Shown here piece by piece: positions 1 through 12,016 of a DNA stretch of 64,000 nucleotides (its first letter is position 1; each line of letters begins with the position of its first letter). Where the stretch lies: contig NZ_QPLJ01000008.1 of assembly GCF_003340555.1 (NCBI RefSeq), positions 108,651-172,650 of the forward strand, written 5' to 3'. Source of the stretch: Jannaschia formosa (GTDB lineage Bacteria > Pseudomonadota > Alphaproteobacteria > Rhodobacterales > Rhodobacteraceae). The translations under genes were made by a program, and so were the position numbers. Below the pieces are notes generated by a model. It searched no databases and was not told the DNA's origin. It saw only the letters and a program-made list of their open reading frames with translations.

Positions 1-1
1 C

Positions 2-1432
2 TACAAGCACGGCTGGAACACCGAGATCGAGATGGAGTTCGCGCCGAAGGGCCTGTCGGAGGACATCGTCCGCCTGATCTCGGAGCGCAATGACGAGCCG
101 CAGTGGATGCTGGACTGGCGCCTCGAGGCCTATCGCCGCTGGACCAGGATGAAGGAGCCCAAATGGGCGATGGTCCAGTACCCGGAGATCAACTTCCAGG
201 ATCAATACTACTATGCCCGCCCGGCCTCGATGAAGGAGAAGCCGAAGTCGCTGGACGAGGTCGATCCGAAGCTGCTGGAGACCTACAACAAGCTCGGCAT
301 CCCGCTGAAGGAGCAGGCGATCCTCGCCGGGGTCAAGCCCGCGCCGGACGACCGCAAGGTCGCCGTCGACGCCGTGTTCGACAGCGTCTCGGTCGGTACG
401 ACCTTCAAGAAGGAGCTGGCCGCCGCAGGCGTCATCTTCTGCTCGATCTCCGAGGCGATCCAGGAGCATCCGGAGCTGGTGAAGAAGTATCTGGGCTCGG
501 TCATCCCGCAGTCCGACAACTACTACGCCACGCTGAACGCCGCCGTCTTCTCGGACGGGTCCTTCGTCTACGTCCCGAAGGGCGTGCGCTGCCCGATGGA
601 GCTGTCGACATATTTCCGCATCAATGCCGAAAACACCGGCCAGTTCGAGCGGACGCTGATCATCGCCGACGAGGGCAGCTATGTCAGCTACCTCGAAGGC
701 TGCACCGCGCCGCAGCGCGACGTGGCGCAGCTGCATGCGGCCTGCGTCGAGCTGGTCGCGCTCGATGATGCGGAGATCAAGTATTCGACCGTCCAGAACT
801 GGTATCCGGGCGACGAGAACGGCAAGGGCGGCATCTACAACTTCGTCACCAAGCGCGCCGATTGCCGGGGCGCGCGGTCCAAGGTGATGTGGACCCAGGT
901 CGAGACCGGCTCCGCCGTGACCTGGAAGTACCCGTCCTGCATCCTGCGCGGCGACGACAGTCAGGGCGAATTCTATTCCATCGCCATCGCCAACAACTAC
1001 CAGCAGGCCGATACCGGCACCAAGATGGTGCATCTGGGCAAGAACACGAAGTCGCGGATCGTCTCGAAGGGAATTTCGGCGGGCAAGGCGCAGAACACCT
1101 ATCGCGGGCTCGTGTCGATGCATCCGCGGGCCAAGAACTCGCGCAATTACACGCAATGCGACTCGCTGCTGATCGGGTCGGAATGCGGGGCGCACACGGT
1201 TCCCTATATCGAGGTGCGCAACAACTCTTCGCGGGTGGAGCACGAGGCGACGACGTCCAAGGTGGACGACGACCAGCTCTTCTACTGCCGCTCCCGCGGC
1301 ATGGACGAGGAGGAGGCGGTGGCCCTCGTGGTCAACGGCTTCTGCAAGGAGGTGCTTCAGGCGCTGCCGATGGAGTTCGCGATGGAGGCGCAGCAGCTGG
1401 TTGCGATCTCGCTCGAAGGGTCGGTGGGCTGA
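2..1432 (+). CDS. sufB: SufB, Fe-S cluster scaffold subunit (5' end outside window)
   Basis: SufB is a core subunit of the SufBC2D scaffold that assembles Fe-S clusters in the cytoplasm from sulfur delivered by SufS. The reading frame is open to the first bases of the window; ten residues ([10 protein letters not shown]) precede the first internal Met at base 32, matching the part of SufB shortly after the true N-terminus, so the gene is cut by the window edge. The visible 476 residues include the typical [13 protein letters not shown] segment and the C-terminal beta-helix region ([29 protein letters not shown]). Its stop overlaps the next start (TGATG). It heads the visible part of the suf operon; an upstream IscR/SufS-type gene cannot be assessed here. 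Confidence 0.97.
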   Translation, partial: YKHGWNTEIEMEFAPKGLSEDIVRLISERNDEPQWMLDWRLEAYRRWTRMKEPKWAMVQYPEINFQDQYYYARPASMKEKPKSLDEVDPKLLETYNKLGIPLKEQAILAGVKPAPDDRKVAVDAVFDSVSVGTTFKKELAAAGVIFCSISEAIQEHPELVKKYLGSVIPQSDNYYATLNAAVFSDGSFVYVPKGVRCPMELSTYFRINAENTGQFERTLIIADEGSYVSYLEGCTAPQRDVAQLHAACVELVALDDAEIKYSTVQNWYPGDENGKGGIYNFVTKRADCRGARSKVMWTQVETGSAVTWKYPSCILRGDDSQGEFYSIAIANNYQQADTGTKMVHLGKNTKSRIVSKGISAGKAQNTYRGLVSMHPRAKNSRNYTQCDSLLIGSECGAHTVPYIEVRNNSSRVEHEATTSKVDDDQLFYCRSRGMDEEEAVALVVNGFCKEVLQALPMEFAMEAQQLVAISLEGSVG

Positions 1433-1782
1433 TGCCCTGGGGTCGCGCGGAGAGCGGGACGACCGGCCTGATCGTCACGACGACACCCAGCGTCGAGGGC
1501 CGCCGCATCAGCGTCTATCACGGCATCGTCGTCGGGGAGGCGATCCTCGGTGCCAACGTGTTTCGCGACATGTTCGCCGGGATCACCGACATCATCGGCG
1601 GGCGCTCGGGCGCCTACGAGAAGTCGCTGATGGAGGCGCGCGAGACCGCGCTCCGCGAGCTGGAGGAGCGTGCGCGGGCGATCGGCGGCAACGCCGTCGT
1701 CGGCGTCGATCTGGACTACGAGGTCATCAACAACATGTTGATGGTCAGCGCCTCGGGCACCGCCGTCACGCTGGAGGGCTGA
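1432..1782 (+). CDS. YbjQ/UPF0145 family protein
   Basis: This 116-residue protein has the profile of the YbjQ (UPF0145, heavy-metal-binding-like) family: an N-terminal beta region with [11 protein letters not shown], then [29 protein letters not shown], a helix with conserved ALRELEERA, and the [12 protein letters not shown] strand. The family forms small oligomeric rings, and its function is unsettled. The start chosen is the ATG overlapping the sufB stop by one base, which gives the family's normal length; a longer upstream frame is only a shadow of sufB. Its position inside the suf operon implies co-expression with Fe-S assembly. A link to metal or sulfur handling is inference. Confidence 0.88.
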   Translation: MPWGRAESGTTGLIVTTTPSVEGRRISVYHGIVVGEAILGANVFRDMFAGITDIIGGRSGAYEKSLMEARETALRELEERARAIGGNAVVGVDLDYEVINNMLMVSASGTAVTLEG

Positions 1783-1801
1783 ACCCCGGAGGACGCGCCC
1801 G

Positions 1802-2143
1802 ATGCCGACCATCCCGACCCCGCTCGATGTGCTGCGCCTCCTGCCCCGCTGCGGGACGCAGCTGCTGATCCCGGCGATGGGGTGCGGGACGGTCGTCGGG
1901 TCATTGCTCGACCTGCTGCTCGGGCATCAGGGATACCCGCTGGCCATGGCGGGTCTGATCGTGGGGCCCGTCGCCTTCGGGTTTGCGATCAACGCATTGG
2001 AACGGGCCGAGGCCGCGTTCCGCGAGGACGAGGCGGCGGCGATGGAAGCCTATCGCATCGCCGAGACCGAGAAACGGCGAGAGGCGGCGCAGCGGCGCGG
2101 CGATCTCGTGAAACTTGATGAACATCGCGCTCCAAGGCGCTGA
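1802..2143 (+). CDS. Small membrane protein of unknown function in suf operon
   Basis: A 113-residue protein I do not recognise. It has one or two hydrophobic segments (roughly residues 20-40 and 48-65, including GYPLAMAGLIVGPVAFGFAI), followed by an Ala/Glu/Arg-rich charged helix (about residues 66-105) likely to form a cytoplasmic coiled coil. GGAGGA lies 11-12 bases before the ATG, a good ribosome binding site. It sits between the ybjQ-like gene and sufC with short gaps, so it is probably translated from the suf mRNA. There is no catalytic motif and no clear export signal. Confidence 0.7.
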   Translation: MPTIPTPLDVLRLLPRCGTQLLIPAMGCGTVVGSLLDLLLGHQGYPLAMAGLIVGPVAFGFAINALERAEAAFREDEAAAMEAYRIAETEKRREAAQRRGDLVKLDEHRAPRR

Positions 2144-2155
2144 CGAGGAACGGAC

Positions 2156-2910
<755 letters not shown>

Positions 2911-2911
<1 letters not shown>

Positions 2912-4164
2912 TGGTCGGCGAAGCGAAGCGACAAGCCACCGAGGACCGTCTCGGCGCGCTGACCCTGCCCGAGGGCGGTGGCTGGCTCGGTGCGGCGCGC
3001 AAGGACGCTCTGGACCGTCTGCGGGCCGTCGGCCTGCCCGGGCGGCGCGATGAATACTGGCGCTATACCGATCCGCGCCCGCTGAATGCCCCCGAGCCCG
3101 AGGGCGCGGCCGAAGCCGCAGGCGACGACCCCTTCGCCGGGATCGACGGCTTTGTCATTACCGTCGACGGCGATGCCGTCATCGTTCCCGATGGTGCGCC
3201 GGAGGGGCTGGAGGTCGATACGCTCCGCCATGCGGCAGGGGCGGATATCCATTGGGCCAGGGAGATCTACGGCACGCGCGAGGCCGCCGGCTCGCGCCCG
3301 GTCTCCCGGCCCTTCGGGATGCTCAACACCGCCTTCGCAACCGATGGCGTGCTGCTGCGCGCCAAGGGGAAGGTCGCGCGGCCGGTTCATATCCGCTACG
3401 CCCCCGGCACCGACCCGATCCTGCATCACGTGGTCAAGATCGAGGCCGGCGCCACATTGACCCTGCTCGAATCCGGCACGCCGGGGAATCGCGGGAACAC
3501 GGCGCTTGAGGCCGAGATCGCCGAGGACGGTGCGCTGCACCACCTCCGCATCCAGGATCCGGATCCGAAGCGGCATGTGAACACCCATTTCTTCGCCGCA
3601 CTTTCGGCTCGCAGCGTGTTGAAATCCTTCACCCTATCGGCGCAGGGCGCCTTCGTGCGCAACGAGGGCACGATCGACCTCACTGGCGATGAAGGCTCCG
3701 CCACCATCGCGGGGGCCGCATTCGGTCGGGGCGATTTCCACCATGACGACACCGTCTTCGTGACCCATGACGCCGTCGATTGCGAGAGCCGGCAGGTGTT
3801 CAAGAAGGTCCTTCGTGACGGCGCGACGGGCGTGTTCCAGGGCAAGATCCTCGTGAAGGAAGGCGCGCAGAAGACGGACGGATATCAGATTTCCCAGTCG
3901 CTGCTGCTCGACGACGACAGCGTCTTCCTGGCCAAGCCGGAACTCGAAATCTACGCCGACGACGTCGCCTGCTCTCACGGCTCCACTACCGGGGCGATCG
4001 ACGAGACGGCGCTGTTCTACCTGCGCTCGCGCGGGGTCTCGAAGCGGGACGCGACGGACCTGCTGGTTCTGAGCTTCCTCGCCGAAGCCCTTGAAGAGAT
4101 TGACGACGAGGCCCTGCGCGAGCATGTGAACGACTGCCTCGCAGGCTGGCTCTCGACGCACTGA
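2911..4164 (+). CDS. sufD: SufD, Fe-S cluster assembly protein
   Basis: SufD is the SufB paralogue that pairs with SufB and SufC in the scaffold and is needed for iron acquisition. The 417-residue product shows the family C-terminal region: GVFQGKILVKEGAQKTDGYQ, then LDDDSVFLAKPELEIYADDV and CSHGSTTGAIDETALFYLRS. The N-terminal RRDEYWRYTDPRPL is also typical. The start is the ATG overlapping the sufC stop; the longer frame reaching back into sufC is a shadow. The stop overlaps the next start in a TGATG. Confidence 0.97.
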
Positions 4165-4710
4165 TGGCCGTCACACGCGACATCCCGAGGGCGTGGCTGC
4201 GCCCCCGCCGGGTCGTGACGGAGCTTCTGGCCGGGGGGCCGAGCGACCGGGTGGCCTTCGTCTACTTGGCAGCGGCCTCGGTGCTGGGCTTCGTCGCGCA
4301 GCTTCCGGCCCTGGTCCGCCGCTCGCGCGAGATCGACCCGGAGCTCGACGCGCGCATCGTGGAAGAGGCACAGGCGGCCGGCATGGTCGTCGTGGACGTC
4401 GCCGACACGAAGTTCGAGGCGCTCATGTCCGGAGCGTTGATGGGCTGGATCTTCATCGTGCCGCTGCTGATGTACGGCCTTGCCTGGATCCTGCGCGGGG
4501 TCGCGCATCTGCTGGGCGGGCGGGGCACCGGACTGCGCGTTCGGGTCGCGTTGTTCTTCTCGTTCCTCGCTATCACCCCGGCGCTGCTGCTTCTGGGCCT
4601 GACCTCGGGCTTCGTCGGCCCCGGCCCGGCCGAGACCGCCGTGGGCGTGATCCTGGTCTGCGGCTTCATCTGGATATCGCTCAACGCGCTTTATGCGGCG
4701 GAGACCCCGA

Positions 4711-4718
<8 letters not shown>
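4164..4718 (+). CDS. Yip1 domain membrane protein
   Basis: A 184-residue integral membrane protein with about four hydrophobic helices and the layout of bacterial Yip1-domain proteins: an N-terminal PRxxLRPRRVVTELLAGG amphipathic stretch, a helix near 30-50, GWIFIVPLLMYGLAWILRGVA near 93-115, and further helices to FIWISLNALYAAE at the end. Its function is unknown. It overlaps sufD by one base and sufS by eight bases, so it is firmly embedded in the suf operon. Whether it takes part in Fe-S assembly is not known; co-expression is the only evidence. Confidence 0.85.
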
Positions 4719-5931
<1,213 letters not shown>

Positions 5932-6399
5932 TCAGTCGGCGGTGAAATTCGCCTGAATCGCACGGGTGATCCGCGTCAGATCCACGGGGGATATCGGGAA
6001 GACGTGTCGCGGCGTGCCCGCGGCGGCCCAGACGGTGTCGAACTCCGCAAGGCGGGGGTCGATCCAGACCGGGCTGGGCGTGAGGTGGCCGACCGGGGAG
6101 ACGCCGCCGATGGCGAAGCCCGTCACCCGGCGCACGGTGTCCGCGTCGGCGCGGCCGAGCGGCGCCCCGGCGAGCGCGGTCGCCTTGTCCGGGTCGACCT
6201 GATTGCCGCCCGCGGTCAGGAACAACGCGCAGCCGTCGCCGAAGCCGAAGATGATCGACTTCGCGATCTGGTCCAGATGGCAGCCGACCGCGTCGGCGGC
6301 CTGCTGGGCGGTTCGGGTCTCACCCGGCATCTCGACCGGGCGGGCGGCGAGGCCTTCGGCCTCGAGACAGGCGGTGACGCGCTTCAGGCTCTTGCTCAT
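5932..6399 (-). CDS. YbaK/ProX-type aminoacyl-tRNA deacylase domain protein
   Basis: A 155-residue single-domain protein of the YbaK/EbsC/ProX family, which hydrolyses mischarged aminoacyl-tRNAs in trans. Seen in the sequence: TRTAQQAADAVGC, QIAKSIIFG (with the conserved lysine used for catalysis in the family), LTAGGNQVD, and the GFAIGGVSPVGH motif. The ATG at 6399 gives the standard MSKSLKRV start; a longer frame would overlap glnE. It is convergent with sufS, the two stops being adjacent. Substrate (Cys, Ala or other) cannot be decided from sequence alone. Confidence 0.9.
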   Translation of the reverse strand: MSKSLKRVTACLEAEGLAARPVEMPGETRTAQQAADAVGCHLDQIAKSIIFGFGDGCALFLTAGGNQVDPDKATALAGAPLGRADADTVRRVTGFAIGGVSPVGHLTPSPVWIDPRLAEFDTVWAAAGTPRHVFPISPVDLTRITRAIQANFTAD

Positions 6400-6451
6400 G
6401 GGCTTTGACTGCCCGTTGACGCGCGCCGCGGCAAGGGGTTGAGGTCGGATC

Positions 6452-9181
6452 ATGTTTCGTGACCGCATCACCCGCACGCCCTTGCCCTTTGACCGATGCG
6501 CTGGGGAGGAGGCCGTCGCGCGGCTGAGCCCCCCGGTGGAAGTCGCGCCGCTGATCGGGGGCGCGGCCGGGTGCAGCCCCTATCTCGCCGGGCTGATGGC
6601 GAAGGAGGCGGACTGGCTGGCGGAGGTCTGGGACCGCGATCCCGCCGCCGCCTTGGAGGAGACCTGCGCGGAGCTCGCAGCTTTCGACGGCGACCCGAAG
6701 GCCGTGCTGCGCCAGGCCAAGCGGCGGATGGCGCTGCTGTGCGGATTGGCGGAGCTGGGCGGCGTCTGGCCGGTCATGGAGGCGGCCGGGGCCTGGACCC
6801 GCTTCGCCGACGTCACGGTCGAGGCCGCGATGGCCTGGGGGCTGGCGCGCCACGGGCGCGGGTTGGAGGGTCCGAGCGGCGGGCTGGTCGCGATGGCGAT
6901 GGGCAAGATGGGCGCCGGAGAACTCAACTATTCCAGCGACATCGACCTCGTGCTGCTGTTCGACGAAAGCCGCTACACGCCAGAGGATTACGGCGAGGTG
7001 CGAGCGCGGCTTCTCAAGGCGGCGCGGCTTGCGATGGCGACGCTGTCGGACGTGACCGCCGATGGCTACGTCTTCCGCACCGACCTGCGGCTTCGGCCCG
7101 ATCCCGGATCCACGCCCATCGTGCTGTCGATGGAGGCGGCGGAGCGTTACTTCGAGGCCATGGGCCGCACCTGGGAGCGGGCCGCCTGGATCAAGGCGCG
7201 GCCGGCGGCGGGCGACATCGCGGCGGGCGAAGCGTTCCTCGACCGGCTTGCCCCCTTCGTCTGGCGGCGGCATCTCGATTTCGCGGTGGTGCAGGACGCC
7301 CATGACATGCGGCTGCGCATCCGCGACCACAAGGGCTATGGCGGCCCGTGGGAGGTGCCGGGCCATGACGTGAAGCTGGGGCAGGGCGGCATCCGCGAAA
7401 TCGAGTTCTTCGCCCAGACGCACCAGATCGTCTCGGGCGGGCGCGATCCCTCGCTTCGGGTGCGCGGCACGCTGGAGGCGCTGGACCGGCTGGTCGCCGC
7501 GGGCTGGGTCGAGGCCGAGGAGGCCGCGACGCTGGGCCAGAGCTACTGTGTCCTGCGGCAGGTCGAGCATCGCGTGCAGATGGTGCAGGACGCGCAGACG
7601 CATCGCATCCCGGCCTCGCCCGAGGGGCTGGACCGGCTCGCGCGCTTCATGGGGGTGGCGGACACCGCCGCGTTCGTTGCCGATCTGCGCGCGCGGATGG
7701 AGGCGGTGGAGGCGATCGTGGAGCCGCGATTCCGGCCTGCCTCTCCGGCGCCCGCGCCGGACCCGATCCCCGGCGCCGTGGCCGTGACCGACCGGTGGGA
7801 GACCTATCCCGCGCTCCGCTCCGCCCGCGCGCGGGAGATCTTCGCGCGGCTGCGCCCCGCGCTCCTGACCTCGCTGTCCCGCGCGGCACGGCCGGAGGAG
7901 GCGCTGGCCGCCTTCGACGACTTTCTCCGCGGCCTGCCGGCGGGGGTGCAGCTTTTCTCGCTGTTCCAGGCGAACCCCGTGCTGGTCGACCTGATCGCCG
8001 ATATCTGCACCACCTCGCCAGACCTTGCGCGCCATCTGGCGCGCAATTCGGGCGTGCTGGATGCGGTGATCGGCGGGGACTTCCTGGCCGACCTGCCGGA
8101 GCGGTACGAGGCCCCGCCCGCCGACGAGGATTTCGAGACCAGCCTCGGGCAGCTGCGGGTCTGGCACCGCGAATCGCATTTCCGAATCGGCGTGCATCTG
8201 CTGCGCGGGCTGGCCGGCCCGCAGGAGGCCGGGGCGGCCTACGGTCGGCTGGCCGAGGCCACGCTCGCCGCCTGCTGGCAGGCCGCCGAGTCCGAGACGG
8301 CGCGGCGCTACGGCCAGGTGCCGGGGCTGCGGCTGGCGGGGCTGGGGATGGGGTCGCTCGGCGTCGGTCGGCTGACGGCGCGGTCTGACCTGGACCTCGT
8401 CGTGCTGCATGACGGCGCCGAGGCGGGCGCCGTGTCGGACGGCCGGAGAGAGCTGGGCGCGGCGCAATGGTCGGCGAAGTTCACCCAGACGCTCATCACG
8501 GCGCTGTCGGCGCCGACGGGCGAAGGCCGGCTCTACGAGGTCGACATGCGGCTGCGCCCGTCCGGGCGGCAGGGGCCGGTGGCGACGGCGCTGTCGGGCT
8601 TCCGCACCTATCAGGCCGAGGAGGCGCGCGTCTGGGAGCATATGGCGCTGACCCGCGCCCGGGCCGTCGTCGGGGACGCAGCACTTTGCGAGGCGGCGGA
8701 GACGGCCCGCTGCGACGTGCTGGCCGGATCGCGGTTCGGCGCGGCCCGCGTGGTCGAGGAGGTTGGCGAGTTGCGGCGCAGGCTGGCCGAGGCGGGGCGG
8801 CGCGGCGAGCGGCTGTCGGTGAAGTCGGGCCCCGGGCGGATGCGAGAGATCGAGCTGGTGGGCCAGGCCCATGCCCTGATCGCCGGGGCCGACGCGCGCG
8901 CCATGGACGCGCAGCTGGCCCAGCCCGGCTGGCTGACCGAGGGCGAGCGGCGAAGCCTGTCTCAGGCCTACCGGACCCTGTCGGACACGCAGCAGGTGCT
9001 GCGGCTGCTCAGCGCCGAGGAGCCGCCGGGAACGCTCGGCGCCGGGGGCGAGGCCCTGCTGGCGGAGCGATTGGGCCGGCCCGATGCCGAGGCGGTGGCC
9101 GATGCCTGCGACGCCGCCGCCGAAACGGCTCGAATCGCCATCGAGACGGCGCTTGACCGTGGCGCGGGGCCGGGTAGCTGA
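6452..9181 (+). CDS. glnE: GlnE, glutamine synthetase adenylyltransferase / adenylyl-removing enzyme
   Basis: GlnE adds AMP to and removes AMP from glutamine synthetase in response to PII signalling, setting nitrogen assimilation. The 909-residue protein has two nucleotidyltransferase domains. The N-terminal one carries GKMGAGELNYSSDIDLVLL (about 152-170; deadenylylation) and the C-terminal one GSLGVGRLTARSDLDLVVL (about 633-651; adenylylation); each has the paired Asp metal ligands. Each domain is followed by its helical region (GQGGIREIEF; GPGRMREIELV). The length is close to the usual 900-990. It is divergent from the YbaK-like gene, which starts 52 bp upstream. Confidence 0.96.
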   Translation: MFRDRITRTPLPFDRCAGEEAVARLSPPVEVAPLIGGAAGCSPYLAGLMAKEADWLAEVWDRDPAAALEETCAELAAFDGDPKAVLRQAKRRMALLCGLAELGGVWPVMEAAGAWTRFADVTVEAAMAWGLARHGRGLEGPSGGLVAMAMGKMGAGELNYSSDIDLVLLFDESRYTPEDYGEVRARLLKAARLAMATLSDVTADGYVFRTDLRLRPDPGSTPIVLSMEAAERYFEAMGRTWERAAWIKARPAAGDIAAGEAFLDRLAPFVWRRHLDFAVVQDAHDMRLRIRDHKGYGGPWEVPGHDVKLGQGGIREIEFFAQTHQIVSGGRDPSLRVRGTLEALDRLVAAGWVEAEEAATLGQSYCVLRQVEHRVQMVQDAQTHRIPASPEGLDRLARFMGVADTAAFVADLRARMEAVEAIVEPRFRPASPAPAPDPIPGAVAVTDRWETYPALRSARAREIFARLRPALLTSLSRAARPEEALAAFDDFLRGLPAGVQLFSLFQANPVLVDLIADICTTSPDLARHLARNSGVLDAVIGGDFLADLPERYEAPPADEDFETSLGQLRVWHRESHFRIGVHLLRGLAGPQEAGAAYGRLAEATLAACWQAAESETARRYGQVPGLRLAGLGMGSLGVGRLTARSDLDLVVLHDGAEAGAVSDGRRELGAAQWSAKFTQTLITALSAPTGEGRLYEVDMRLRPSGRQGPVATALSGFRTYQAEEARVWEHMALTRARAVVGDAALCEAAETARCDVLAGSRFGAARVVEEVGELRRRLAEAGRRGERLSVKSGPGRMREIELVGQAHALIAGADARAMDAQLAQPGWLTEGERRSLSQAYRTLSDTQQVLRLLSAEEPPGTLGAGGEALLAERLGRPDAEAVADACDAAAETARIAIETALDRGAGPGS

Positions 9182-9201
9182 GGCGCAGCATGGAGGATGC
9201 G

Positions 9202-9468
9202 ATGGCATCGAAACCGGGGCAGGGGCCGGACGACCCCAAGGGGCTGATCCACGAGGCCTATCGCATCGAGGGCATCACCGAGCCGGAATGCCGCTCGATC
9301 TTCCTCGACTGGGCGCTGAGCCTGCCGGGCGAGACCTCCGAGGCGATCCCCCGCCTGCTGGCGATGCACGGCGCGCCGGACCATCCGATGAGCCGGGTCC
9401 TGCGCGACGGGCTCGAGGCGCCCGCGCGGAAGGGCCGCCGGGGCGGCCGGTCGGCGCGGGTGACCTGA
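9202..9468 (+). CDS. Conserved small protein of unknown function
   Basis: An 88-residue acidic-to-basic protein with no signal peptide or membrane segment. The core reads GLIHEAYRIEGITEPECRSI, then DWALSLPGE and AIPRLLAMHGAPDHPMSRVL, ending in an Arg/Gly-rich tail. I recall similar small proteins next to glnE in Rhodobacterales but know no function. GGAGG at 9192-9196 points to the ATG at 9202 rather than the ATG at 9190, which would include the ribosome site. It follows glnE by 20 bp and is probably cotranscribed. Confidence 0.72.
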   Translation: MASKPGQGPDDPKGLIHEAYRIEGITEPECRSIFLDWALSLPGETSEAIPRLLAMHGAPDHPMSRVLRDGLEAPARKGRRGGRSARVT

Positions 9469-9472
9469 CCGC

Positions 9473-10477
9473 TCAGGCCGCAGGGCCGGCCTTGGCGCCG
9501 CGCTCCCGATAGGGCGTCGTGCCGTATTGCGCACGGTAGCATTTCGAGAAATGCGAGGGCGAGGTGAAGCCGCAGGCCAGCGCCACGTTGATGATCGTCA
9601 TGTCGGTCTGCATCAGAAGGTTGCGCGCCTTCCCCAGCCGAAGCTCCATGTAGTAGCGCTTGGGCGAGCGGTTCAGGTAGCGCCGGAACAGCCGCTCCAG
9701 CTGCCGGGTCGACATGCCGACATCGGCGGCGAGGCTGGCGGGGCTGACCGGGTCCTCGATGTTCTGCTCCATCTCGCGGATGACCTGGCTCAGGCGCGGG
9801 TGGCGCACGCCGATGCGGGTCGGGATCGACAGGCGCTGCGTGTCCTGGTCGGTGCGGATCGAGCTGTAGATCATCTGGTCGGCGACCAGCGAGGCCAGCT
9901 CCTCCCCGTGGTCGCGGGCGATGAGGTGCAGCATCAGGTCGACCTCGGCGGTGCCGCCTGCCGTGCTCAGCCGCTTGCCGTCCACGGTGAAGACCGATTT
10001 CGTCAGCTCGATCTCGGGGAATTCCTCGGCGAAGCTGTCATGGTTCTCCCAGTGGATGGTCGCACGCTTGCCATCGAGCAGCCCGGCCGCCGCCAGCGTC
10101 CAGGACGCGGTGCAAAGGCCCCCGATGGTGATGCCGCGCCGCGCCTCGCGCCGCAGCCAGGCCAGGACCCGTTTGGTGGACGCCTCGGCCACGTCGATGC
10201 CGCCCACGACCAGCAGCGTGTCGTCGCGCCCGATCTCCTGCAGGTCGCGGTCGGTGACGAAGCTGGTTCCGGCCGAGCAGGTGACGGTGCCGCCGCCCTC
10301 GCCCACCAGTTCCCAGGAATAGAGCTTCGCGCCCGACATCCGGTTGGCGATCCGCAGCGCGTCGATGGCGCTGGCCAGGCACATCAGCGTGAACCCGTCG
10401 AGCAGCAGGAAGACGTAATGCGATGTCCGCCCCTCGGGCGCCGCCGTGACCGCTCCGGTCTGCCGCTGGCTGGTCAT
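9473..10477 (-). CDS. GlxA-family (DJ-1/PfpI-AraC) transcriptional regulator
   Basis: A 334-residue regulator with an N-terminal class I glutamine-amidotransferase-like (DJ-1/PfpI) sensing domain (about 20-190, with GLCTASWTLAAAGLLDG at the nucleophile elbow) and a C-terminal AraC/XylS double helix-turn-helix (about 225-325; SPASLAADVGMSTRQLERLF and ALACGFTSPSHFSKCYR). The layout resembles the Pseudomonas GbdR/CdhR regulators of betaine and carnitine catabolism. That substrate assignment is only a similarity, since no betaine genes are nearby. It is convergent with the small gene after glnE and divergent from aroG across 138 bp. Confidence 0.88.
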   Translation of the reverse strand: MTSQRQTGAVTAAPEGRTSHYVFLLLDGFTLMCLASAIDALRIANRMSGAKLYSWELVGEGGGTVTCSAGTSFVTDRDLQEIGRDDTLLVVGGIDVAEASTKRVLAWLRREARRGITIGGLCTASWTLAAAGLLDGKRATIHWENHDSFAEEFPEIELTKSVFTVDGKRLSTAGGTAEVDLMLHLIARDHGEELASLVADQMIYSSIRTDQDTQRLSIPTRIGVRHPRLSQVIREMEQNIEDPVSPASLAADVGMSTRQLERLFRRYLNRSPKRYYMELRLGKARNLLMQTDMTIINVALACGFTSPSHFSKCYRAQYGTTPYRERGAKAGPAA

Positions 10478-10615
10478 CGCCTGCCTCCCAAATCACCGGA
10501 ACCGGCAAATCCCATCCGCGGGCCGGGATCAAGACAATGATGCGCGCCAGCGCTGGCCCCGAGCGGCGGAATCGGCTAGGCGGGCATTCCGTGACCGGAC
10601 CGGAGGAACTTGAGG

Positions 10616-11980
10616 ATGGCGTGGTCTAAGAGCGACTGGAGAGCGAAACCGCGGGTGCAGATGCCCGACTATACCGACGCCGAGGCCCTGGCGGCGGTCG
10701 AGACGCGGCTGCGCCGGTATCCTCCGCTGGTCTTCGCCGGCGAGTCCCGCACGCTGAAATCCGAGCTGGCCGCCGCGGGCCGCGGCGAGGCCTTCCTGCT
10801 GCAGGGCGGCGATTGCGCTGAGAGCTTCGCCGAATTCTCCGCCGACACGATCCGCGACACGTTCAAGGTCATGCTGCAGATGGCCATGGTGCTGACCTAC
10901 GGCGCCAAGGTGCCCGTCGTGAAGGTCGGGCGCATGGCGGGGCAGTTCGCCAAGCCGCGCTCCGCCCCGACCGAGGTGGTCGACGGGGTCGAGCTGCCGT
11001 CCTACCGGGGCGACATCATCAACGACCTGCCCTTCACGCCCGAGGCGCGCATCCCCAACGCCGCCAAGATGCTGGAGGCCTATACTCAGGCCGCCGCGAC
11101 GCTGAACCTGCTGCGCGCCTTCTCGAAGGGCGGTTTCGCCGACATGCACCGCGTCCATTCCTGGACGCTGGGTTTCACCGAGGGCGAGCGCGCCGCGCAA
11201 TATCGCGACATCGCGACCCGCATCCAGGATACACTCGACTTCATGGCGGCGGCGGGCATCACCGTCGACACCAACCACGAGATGGCGACGGTCGATTTCT
11301 ACACCTCGCACGAGGCGCTGCTGCTAGAATACGAGGAAGCGCTCTGCCGTCAGGACTCGCTGACCGGCCAGTGGCTCGCCGGCTCGGGCCACATGATCTG
11401 GATCGGCGACCGCACGCGGCAGCCGGACGGTGCGCATGTGGAGTTCTGCAAGGGCGTGCTGAATCCGATCGGGCTGAAATGCGGGCCGTCGATGACCTCG
11501 GACGACCTGAAGGCGCTGATGACGGCGCTGAACCCGAAGAACGAGATGGGCCGCCTGACCCTGATCGCGCGCTTCGGCGCGGGCAAGGTGCAGCAGAACC
11601 TGCCGCGCCTGATCCGGACGGTGCAGGAGGCGGGGGCCAATGTCGTCTGGAGCTGCGATCCGATGCACGGCAACACGATCAAGTCGGCCTCGGGCTACAA
11701 GACCCGCCCCTTCGAGAGCGTGCTGGCCGAGGTGCGGGAGTTCTTCGCCGTCCATCGCGACCACGGCACGATCCCGGGCGGGGTGCATTTCGAGATGACC
11801 GGCCAGGACGTGACCGAATGCACCGGCGGCGTGCGGGACGTGACCGACGAGGACCTGTCGGACCGCTACCACACCGCTTGCGACCCGCGGCTCAACGCCT
11901 CGCAGGCGCTGGAGCTGGCCTTCCTCGTCGCCGAAGAGCTGTCGTCGCTGCGTCAGGACCGGGCGCGCGCCGCCTCCTGA
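10616..11980 (+). CDS. aroG: Class II 3-deoxy-7-phosphoheptulonate synthase
   Basis: Catalyses the first shikimate pathway step, joining phosphoenolpyruvate and erythrose 4-phosphate to DAHP. The 454-residue protein is of the large class II (plant/mycobacterial) type: [42 protein letters not shown] and [13 protein letters not shown] are all present. GGAGGAA at 10602-10608 fixes the ATG at 10616; an in-frame TTG six bases upstream is not needed. A strong hairpin directly after the stop separates it from the convergent PAS gene. Confidence 0.96.
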   Translation: MAWSKSDWRAKPRVQMPDYTDAEALAAVETRLRRYPPLVFAGESRTLKSELAAAGRGEAFLLQGGDCAESFAEFSADTIRDTFKVMLQMAMVLTYGAKVPVVKVGRMAGQFAKPRSAPTEVVDGVELPSYRGDIINDLPFTPEARIPNAAKMLEAYTQAAATLNLLRAFSKGGFADMHRVHSWTLGFTEGERAAQYRDIATRIQDTLDFMAAAGITVDTNHEMATVDFYTSHEALLLEYEEALCRQDSLTGQWLAGSGHMIWIGDRTRQPDGAHVEFCKGVLNPIGLKCGPSMTSDDLKALMTALNPKNEMGRLTLIARFGAGKVQQNLPRLIRTVQEAGANVVWSCDPMHGNTIKSASGYKTRPFESVLAEVREFFAVHRDHGTIPGGVHFEMTGQDVTECTGGVRDVTDEDLSDRYHTACDPRLNASQALELAFLVAEELSSLRQDRARAAS

Positions 11981-11986
11981 CCAGAC

Positions 11987-12011
11987 GGCCGGGCGCGCCC
12001 TGCGCCCGGCC
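11987..12011. terminator. Bidirectional hairpin between convergent genes
   Basis: GGCCGGGCGC and GCGCCCGGCC form a perfect 10-bp stem around a 5-base loop, followed on the plus strand by a pyrimidine run (CCCTTCTATTT). It lies between the stops of the DAHP synthase gene and the PAS_5 gene, where a shared transcription end is expected. The T-rich side is modest, so efficiency is uncertain. Confidence 0.65.
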
Positions 12012-12016
12012 CCCTT

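Noticed and set aside
6320-9208. 962-codon minus-strand open frame opposite glnE
   Set aside because: Arg/Gly/Pro/His-rich low-complexity translation caused by high GC3 in glnE; no family features, and it covers a fully conserved gene on the other strand.
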